Assembly: GCA_014729815.1 (NCBI GenBank)
Contig: WJJG01000059.1
Span: forward strand, 1-46,108
Direction: 5' to 3'
Length of the DNA stretch: 46,108 nucleotides
Origin: Candidatus Eiseniibacteriota bacterium
GTDB taxonomy: Bacteria > Eisenbacteria > RBG-16-71-46 > CAIMUX01 > WJJG01
Part shown: positions 40,597 to 46,108 of the stretch, one piece after another
How the letters are laid out: each line of letters starts with the position of its first letter
Position numbering within the stretch: position 1 is the stretch's first letter
Program-made: the position numbers and the translations under genes
The notes under the pieces: model-generated
The model's input: only the letters and a program-made list of their open reading frames with translations
The model's database searches: none
Told to the model about the DNA's origin: nothing

Positions 40597-41292
40597 CTAG
40601 GCTGCGGCGGCGCGCCGCTGCGGCTCTGTCTCCGCCATCTCGCGCATGATGCGCCAGAGCAGACCGGTCATGGCGGCCAAGATCAGCGGGCGCTGCCGCG
40701 AGAACGCGCTCGCCGCACCGGCGGTTGCGCCGACTGGAACACAGACGCCGATGAAGTCCAGCCCTCCGGGCGGGACCTCCTCCTCGATCCAGAGCGGCAG
40801 ATGATAGAGGCCGAGGTAGCGGGCAGAGGAGGGGATCCTGATCTGCGAGAGGCGCGGCGCCGCATCGCTCATCGATCGCGTCGACTCCTCTGCGCCATCA
40901 TCGTGAATGACCCCGGGCCCTCCCGGAGCGCCGATGCGATGATGCCAGTAGAACACGGCGCCCAGGGGCCCCGCGCCGGGAAGCGCCGTCACGATGGCCA
41001 CGCGGTGGGCGTGGGCGAGCGGCGCGGAGACGCTGCTGGTGCTTTCCGATTCCGGTGATCGGGGCGCATGTGACTCGGGAGCGTGCCGCCAGAGGCGATG
41101 CAGCTTCGGAAGCGGGATCGCGGAATCGGTCAGATGCGCCAAGTGCCGCAAGCGTGGCTCGCAGCGCCTGAGCAGGTCCCATCCGAGATCCGCCACCGGT
41201 TCCGCGGTGCCGCCGATGGCCACCACCCACAGCGACGAAGCGCTCGCCTCCCACGAATCGGACGACAGCGGGCGTGCTTCGCGATCGGGCAT
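40597..41292 (-). CDS. Hypothetical protein
   Basis: ORF with SD GGAGGAGAT before ATG at 41292; no recognised domain. Confidence 0.5.
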   Translation of the reverse strand: MPDREARPLSSDSWEASASSLWVVAIGGTAEPVADLGWDLLRRCEPRLRHLAHLTDSAIPLPKLHRLWRHAPESHAPRSPESESTSSVSAPLAHAHRVAIVTALPGAGPLGAVFYWHHRIGAPGGPGVIHDDGAEESTRSMSDAAPRLSQIRIPSSARYLGLYHLPLWIEEEVPPGGLDFIGVCVPVGATAGAASAFSRQRPLILAAMTGLLWRIMREMAETEPQRRAAAA

Positions 41293-41551
41293 ATCTCCTC
41301 CATGCGGGCCACGCTTCGATCTGCCGGGGAAGAAGGACCCTCTGTCTACGCATCGGCCGGAAGGCGGGAGAGCTGGACCGCAGGCTGCTTGCGCGGGATG
41401 GTTGTGGAACAAGGATTCGGGCCGGGAGGACCTATCTCTCTGTGCTACGATCGCCGATGGGAGGATTGTCGGCGCGGCGGTCAATCGAGCTAGAGTCCGG
41501 CTTAGCTCCTTGCGCTGCAATGCATTATCCACGAGCCCGCCCGAGTCCTTG

Positions 41552-41717
41552 GGTTGTGAGACGAAGATTGGTGAAGCCGGGGGGCGCAAGAGAGAGAATG
41601 ACTGGGTGTTGGCGCCGCACCGGCGGGGCAGCGCGCCCTACGTGTCGTCTGCGGCCACAAGATGTTCTCTCATCGAGGCGTGGCAGGAGGCGCTTCACCA
41701 ATCTTCGTCCCACAACC
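41552..41717. repeat. Long inverted repeat: 26-bp arms (25/26), 114-nt loop
   Basis: 41552-41577 GGTTGTGAGACGAAGATTGGTGAAGC versus reverse complement of 41692-41717 GCTTCACCAATCTTCGTCCCACAACC; one mismatch. Confidence 0.92.
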
Positions 41718-41729
41718 GACGGATTACCC

Positions 41730-42815
41730 ATGGCCAGCGTGGATGCGAAAACCAGGCCCCCGAACGTCGATCTCGGCGCCCTGCTGCTCACCGGCGCCAC
41801 CGGTGAGATCGGGAGCCACCTCGTGCTCCGGCTCAATGCCGCCGGGATCGCTCCGGCCGCCCTGCTGCGCCGTCCCCTCCCCCCCGGGGCCTGGCGGGGC
41901 GCACAGGCCACCGAGGTTCCCGGTGACCTCGAGCAGCTGGCGGGGTCGAAGCCGCTGCCGGCGCTCGAGCGCACGCTGGGGCGCACGCGCACGCTGGTGC
42001 ATCTGGCAGCGCGGGTGAATCTGCGCGGGCGGGGAGCGGCGGAGATGCAGCGCATCAACGTGCGAGCCGCCACCGAGCTCTTCCGCCGAGCGCAAGCGGC
42101 GGGCGTGCGGCGCTTCGTGCACGTCAGCACGACCGGCGCGGTGGGCTGCAATGATCGACCCGTCCCGCTCACCGAAGCGGCGCCCTACAACCTGACCCGG
42201 TTTCGGAACCCCTACTTCGAGACCAAGCGCGCAGCGGAAGAACGCCTGCAGGCCCTCTGGCGGGAATCTCCGAGTTCCACCGATCTGATCATCGTCAATC
42301 CATCGATCAACATCGGCCCCCAGGCGTCCTTCCGGCGGAGGGCAGGCACCCGCCGGCGGCGCCCACCGCCCCATCCCGGCCGCTGGCCGTATCGCCTGGT
42401 CTGCTTCTGGTTCACGGGTGGGATCAACCTGGTCGACGTTCGCGATGTGGCCGAGGGCATCCTGCTCGCCGCCGAGCACGGCACGGCCGGGCAGCGCTAC
42501 ATCCTCGCCGGGGAGAACCTGACCATCCGGCAGCTCATGGCCCGGCTGCAGCCGGTCTTCGGCACGGCCGGACCGCGCGTGCGTTTGCCCCACTGGACGC
42601 TCCGCGCCGCCGGCAGCTTGGCTGAGGCCGTGGCGAGTCGTACCGGGCGACGCGCGGTCTGGAATCGCTCCCTCGCTGCCCTGTGCGGACCCTACTGGTT
42701 CTACGACAGCGCACGAGCGCGCGAGGCTCTGGGCTACGCCCCGCGCCCCTTCGGCGACACGCTGGCGGAGCTGCGTGCGTGGATCTCGGAGCGGGCCCGC
42801 GCAACAGTGGCGTAG
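41730..42815 (+). CDS. NAD-dependent epimerase/dehydratase (extended SDR)
   Basis: LLLTGATGEIGSHLVLRL, LVHLAARVNL, FVHVSTTGAVG, YFETKRAAEE (YxxxK); no clear SD at ATG 41730. Confidence 0.88.
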   Translation: MASVDAKTRPPNVDLGALLLTGATGEIGSHLVLRLNAAGIAPAALLRRPLPPGAWRGAQATEVPGDLEQLAGSKPLPALERTLGRTRTLVHLAARVNLRGRGAAEMQRINVRAATELFRRAQAAGVRRFVHVSTTGAVGCNDRPVPLTEAAPYNLTRFRNPYFETKRAAEERLQALWRESPSSTDLIIVNPSINIGPQASFRRRAGTRRRRPPPHPGRWPYRLVCFWFTGGINLVDVRDVAEGILLAAEHGTAGQRYILAGENLTIRQLMARLQPVFGTAGPRVRLPHWTLRAAGSLAEAVASRTGRRAVWNRSLAALCGPYWFYDSARAREALGYAPRPFGDTLAELRAWISERARATVA

Positions 42816-42944
42816 CGCGGTGCGGGACGAGGCCTTGATGGCGCCCCGGAGGATGGCTAGGCTCACGATGTTCGCTCCCATGGCGTGACGGTCGACCGTG
42901 GTCTTTCGCGGCCACTGGCAGCCGCGGGTCACACAGGAGGAGTC

Positions 42945-43295
42945 ATGGCAACGCTCGAGAAGAAGAACCTGAGTCCGATCCTGCCGGTCCTGGCCAATCT
43001 CTGTTGTCTGAGCTTCCTGGGCTATCTCCTCATCGGACAGACGAAGAAGGCGCTCGTCTTCCTGGTAATCGCCGTGATCTGGGTGGTCCTGGCCTTCGTT
43101 ACGTCGCCGACGTTCGTCCTGCCCTTCCTCTTCGGCCTGCTCTACCTGGCGCTGGTCATCATGGCGGCCATCGACGTGCATGCCGTAGCCACGGCCGTGG
43201 AAGCCGGTGAAGAGGTGGATGAGAACGAGTACAAGTTGGAGATGCTCCACAAGATCATGGTGACGGTCCAGAAGGATGCGATCTACCGCAGTTGA
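42945..43295 (+). CDS. Small membrane protein (TM2-like, uncertain)
   Basis: LCCLSFLGYLLIGQTKKALVFLVIAVIWVVLAF...; SD GGAGGAGT. Confidence 0.7.
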   Translation: MATLEKKNLSPILPVLANLCCLSFLGYLLIGQTKKALVFLVIAVIWVVLAFVTSPTFVLPFLFGLLYLALVIMAAIDVHAVATAVEAGEEVDENEYKLEMLHKIMVTVQKDAIYRS

Positions 43296-43302
43296 GTCAC
43301 CG

Positions 43303-43758
43303 ATGCATCTGCTGCAACCCGGCTATCGCTTCACTGAGAACGAGCGCTGGATCCTGATTCTTCTCCTGGCGGGCCTGGTTCTGCTGATCGTTGCCGCGCG
43401 AATCCCTGCCTTGGTGCGCCTTCTTCCGGACTGCCCGATCCAGCGCACCTTCGGACTCCACTGCCCGAGCTGCGGCATCGGGCGCGCGGCGCTGGCGCTG
43501 GCGCGTTTGGATCTGCGCGGGGCGTGGGGACAGAATCCGCTGCTTCTGATCACGCTCCCCTATGTCCTCTATCGGCTGGCGACGGTCCTCACCGGCGTCG
43601 CCACCGGGCGCCGACTGGCAGCGGGGTGGCCGCGCTGGTTCACACGCGGGTACCAGTATCTGTTCATCCTGGCTTGGGGCGTTTTGGCAGTCGTACGCCT
43701 GGTGAGCTGGATCTGGCCCGAGCTGAATCCTCACGGGCACGGATTGCCGTTGTCCTAG
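43303..43758 (+). CDS. DUF2752-like membrane protein
   Basis: CPIQRTFGLHCPSCGIGRAALALARLDLRGAWGQNPLLL. Confidence 0.8.
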   Translation: MHLLQPGYRFTENERWILILLLAGLVLLIVAARIPALVRLLPDCPIQRTFGLHCPSCGIGRAALALARLDLRGAWGQNPLLLITLPYVLYRLATVLTGVATGRRLAAGWPRWFTRGYQYLFILAWGVLAVVRLVSWIWPELNPHGHGLPLS

Positions 43759-43882
43759 CCATCCCCCCCTCGGCACCGACCCACAGCGCAGTCGAATTGC
43801 GGGATGACGCAGCGATGCGGTACAGTCCGGCTGTGATGCCTGTGACGCTGGTGACGGTCGATCGTCGGTTGGGAGACTCGCG

Positions 43883-44359
43883 ATGCACCGAGTCCTTGGT
43901 CGGCTGGCTCTTGCGACCATGTTTCTCACCGTGGCCGGAGCCTTTGTGACCGCACACGCAACCGAAGATGACCTGAGCGGTGGTGTCTTCGTCGTCCACC
44001 ATCCAGCCGATGTCGGATTCACGGAGCCACCGGAAGGCTGGTGCCCCTTCTACAACGAGAATCTGTCCATCGACTGCTGTGCACACCAGAACCCACGCAT
44101 CGACGTGGATTCGGGTCAGGGCGCGGTCTGGTTCGTTCTCTCCGCATGGGAAGAGGAGAAGCGCTTCTGCGGCTTCGCATTCGGTTTGGCCAACCATCCC
44201 GCCTGGATCTTCGGCTTCTCCACCTGGGGCTACTGTTGCCCCGCCGCGGAATGCTTGGAGATTCCTATCGCGAGCTGGCCGAATCCGCTCGAGGGCACGG
44301 CGGTCGTGCGAGGCGGCATGGAAGATGCCTGGTACGGCAACTTCGTACCCGTGTACTGA
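43883..44359 (+). CDS. Secreted cysteine-containing protein, possibly truncated by an in-frame TGA
   Basis: Signal peptide MHRVLGRLALATMFLTVAGAFVTAHA; WGYCCPAAECLEIPIASWPNPLEGTAVV; frame continues after TGA as FAGYAYGEGLLPRGWPVFPC. Confidence 0.65.
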   Translation: MHRVLGRLALATMFLTVAGAFVTAHATEDDLSGGVFVVHHPADVGFTEPPEGWCPFYNENLSIDCCAHQNPRIDVDSGQGAVWFVLSAWEEEKRFCGFAFGLANHPAWIFGFSTWGYCCPAAECLEIPIASWPNPLEGTAVVRGGMEDAWYGNFVPVY

Positions 44360-44425
44360 TTCGCCGGCTACGCCTACGGTGAGGGCCTGCTGCCCCGAGG
44401 GTGGCCCGTCTTCCCGTGCGGCCCG

Positions 44426-45643
44426 TCAGTTGGGGCCTGCTCGAGGAGCTCTATCGGTAGCGGGACCCTCGTGGACCGGCGGCCGGGAGGCCGGCAGTCG
44501 CCCCACCAGCGGAAGGCCGGCGATCCCGACCGCCGCGCTGACCAGGAAGGTCGCCTCCATCCCGAAGCGATCCCCCAGGCCGCCGAGTACCGCGATCACG
44601 GCAGAGCGCAGACAGAAGCTCAGCGCCATATAGACGCCGTTGGCCAGTGCCCGATTGCGTGGGAACTGATCCTGCACCAGCGCCATCAGGATCGGCGTGA
44701 CCGAGAGCGATGCGAAGCCCATCAGAATCAGAAGCGGTATCCGTGGCCAGCCTTCGAGACCACGGAACAGGATCATCAGGGGCGGGGTCACCGCCAGCGA
44801 GAAGAAGAGCACCTGGCGGCGACCCAGCCAGTCGCTCAGCGAGCCGCCGATCAGTGCGCCGGCCACCCCCGCGGCTTCCAGGATGGTCAGTGCGGCCCCC
44901 GCGAACCAGAGGCTCGCACCGCCCTCGCTGAGGTAGACCGGCAGGTAAGTCGTCAGCGAGGAGAGCACGAATGCGCGCGCCAGGACGACGCCCGCCAGCG
45001 GGAGCATCACGGGGCTCAGCACGGACCACATGCGCCGCCAGGGCAGCTCGGCGACCGCACGGGTGTCGTGCGCGGGCACATCGCGCAGCCGGATGAAGAG
45101 CGCCAGCGAGACCAGCAGCCCGCCGACGATGAGCAGCGGTGTGTCATCCTGCCCGAGCAGCTTCAGGGCCGTGACGATCACGATCGGCCCCAGCGTGCGA
45201 CCCAGCTCCCCGCCCACCATCCAGAGCCCCATGCCGCGCCCCAGCTTCTCGCCCGAGAGGCGACCGACCATCGCCGGCCCGACGGCATGGATGCAGGCCG
45301 AACTGAACCCGGCAACCAGAAGCAGCAGCACCAGCAGCTCATAGCTCGGGGCGACGCCCAGCAGACTCATCATGACGGCGGTGACGCAGGGCGCCACAAT
45401 GACGAAGTAGCGCAAACTGACGCGATCGGCCAGATGGCCGATGAACGGCTGCACCAGGGAGGGCGCGGTGAGCAGGATGGCCAGGAAACCCGCCGCGGTC
45501 TTGGTCAGTCCCATCGAGGCGATGAAGACGGGCAGCAGTGGTGGCAGGAACGCCGTATACGTGTCGTGCAGCGCATGGGCGCCACAGATCGTCAGCACAC
45601 GACCGGTCTGGAAGCGTTGGGCTGGGCGGCGCGACTCCCCCAT
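44426..45643 (-). CDS. MFS transporter (fosmidomycin-resistance-like)
   Basis: HALHDTYTAFLPPLLPVFIASMGLTKTAAGFLAIL; GPAMVGRLSGEKLGRGMGLWMVGGELGRTLGPIVI; about 12 TM segments. Confidence 0.88.
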   Translation of the reverse strand: MGESRRPAQRFQTGRVLTICGAHALHDTYTAFLPPLLPVFIASMGLTKTAAGFLAILLTAPSLVQPFIGHLADRVSLRYFVIVAPCVTAVMMSLLGVAPSYELLVLLLLVAGFSSACIHAVGPAMVGRLSGEKLGRGMGLWMVGGELGRTLGPIVIVTALKLLGQDDTPLLIVGGLLVSLALFIRLRDVPAHDTRAVAELPWRRMWSVLSPVMLPLAGVVLARAFVLSSLTTYLPVYLSEGGASLWFAGAALTILEAAGVAGALIGGSLSDWLGRRQVLFFSLAVTPPLMILFRGLEGWPRIPLLILMGFASLSVTPILMALVQDQFPRNRALANGVYMALSFCLRSAVIAVLGGLGDRFGMEATFLVSAAVGIAGLPLVGRLPASRPPVHEGPATDRAPRAGPN

Positions 45644-45695
45644 GCGCGCATTCTGCCGGCTGCCCGCGTGCCCCTGCAAGCGTCCAGCCATCTGG

Positions 45696-45701
45696 TATAC
45701 T
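45696..45701 (+). promoter_or_regulatory. Extended -10 element immediately before the deiminase start codon
   Basis: TGG-TATACT-gatgga-ATG; the -10 ends 6 nt before ATG at 45708. Confidence 0.45.
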
Positions 45702-45707
45702 GATGGA

Positions 45708-46108
45708 ATGAACTGCTTCCCACGCATCCTCCTCATGATCGTGGCGGCGGTCGCGCTGGCCTCCTTGGCCCTGCAGACACTGCCGGTGGCCACGGCTGCC
45801 GAGCCGCGGCCGACCCCGCCCCAGCCGGTGCGCATGTGCGCCGAGTGGGAGCCGGCCTTCGGCACGCTGATCCGCTGGCCCCTGGGCATCCCCTCGGAGC
45901 TGGTGGTCGCGCTGGCGCGTGACGACTCGCTCTACGTGCTGGTCGAGACCTCCGGACAGGAGAGCCAGGCACGCAGCACCTTCGCAGGATGGGGCGTCGA
46001 TCTATCGCGGGTCCGCTTCATCCAGACGCAGACCTATTCCCACTGGACGCGCGATTGGGGCCCGCAATCGGTCTTCGATGGCGACGGCCTCTATGGCATC
46101 ACCGACCC
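45708..46108 (+). CDS. Agmatine deiminase/peptidylarginine deiminase family protein, secreted; truncated by window end
   Basis: MCAEWEPAFGTLIRWPLGIPSELVVAL; TYSHWTRDWGPQSVFDGDG; N-terminal signal peptide. Confidence 0.85.
   Translation, partial: MNCFPRILLMIVAAVALASLALQTLPVATAAEPRPTPPQPVRMCAEWEPAFGTLIRWPLGIPSELVVALARDDSLYVLVETSGQESQARSTFAGWGVDLSRVRFIQTQTYSHWTRDWGPQSVFDGDGLYGITD

Noticed and set aside
44471-45703. 410-aa Gln/Arg/Glu-rich plus-strand ORF
   Set aside because: Antisense shadow of the MFS transporter; low-complexity composition.

Overview
46.1-kb window of a high-GC bacterial chromosome. The many secreted proteins ending in FlgD-Ig-like C-termini suggest an FCB-type or Candidatus Eisenbacteria-like lineage (inference only). 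Main contents: (i) a complete F-type ATP synthase operon on the minus strand (AtpZ/Q-like, AtpI/R-like, atpB-E-F-H-A-G-D-C), whose last gene overlaps a Wzz-like gene followed by an O-antigen ligase-like gene; (ii) secreted proteases and other surface proteins (papain C1, gingipain/C25-like, HExxH metallopeptidase, Vps62/NPP1-like, cysteine-rich) of which five share a C-terminal Ig-like/FlgD-type domain ending in a hydrophobic strand plus Arg; (iii) scattered exopolysaccharide genes (Wza-like exporter, Wzz, O-antigen ligase, glucuronyl C5-epimerase-like protein); (iv) a tRNA-Ser(UGA) 18 nt upstream of a surface-repeat protein gene; (v) ordinary metabolic genes (ilvE, nitrilase-family, 2-hydroxyacid dehydrogenase, nitroreductase, MscS, SDR epimerase, MFS, agmatine/peptidylarginine deiminase). 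Non-coding structure worth checking: two long inverted repeats (25-26-bp arms, 100-114-nt loops), a nested double hairpin in the Wza leader, an isolated promoter/terminator pair between convergent genes, and a possible leaderless deiminase mRNA. No CRISPR array, rRNA or intact mobile element was seen. No fully novel system is demonstrated; the best candidates are the shared C-terminal sorting domain on a set that includes a C25-like protein lacking the expected catalytic His, and the His-rich extension on ATP synthase subunit a.
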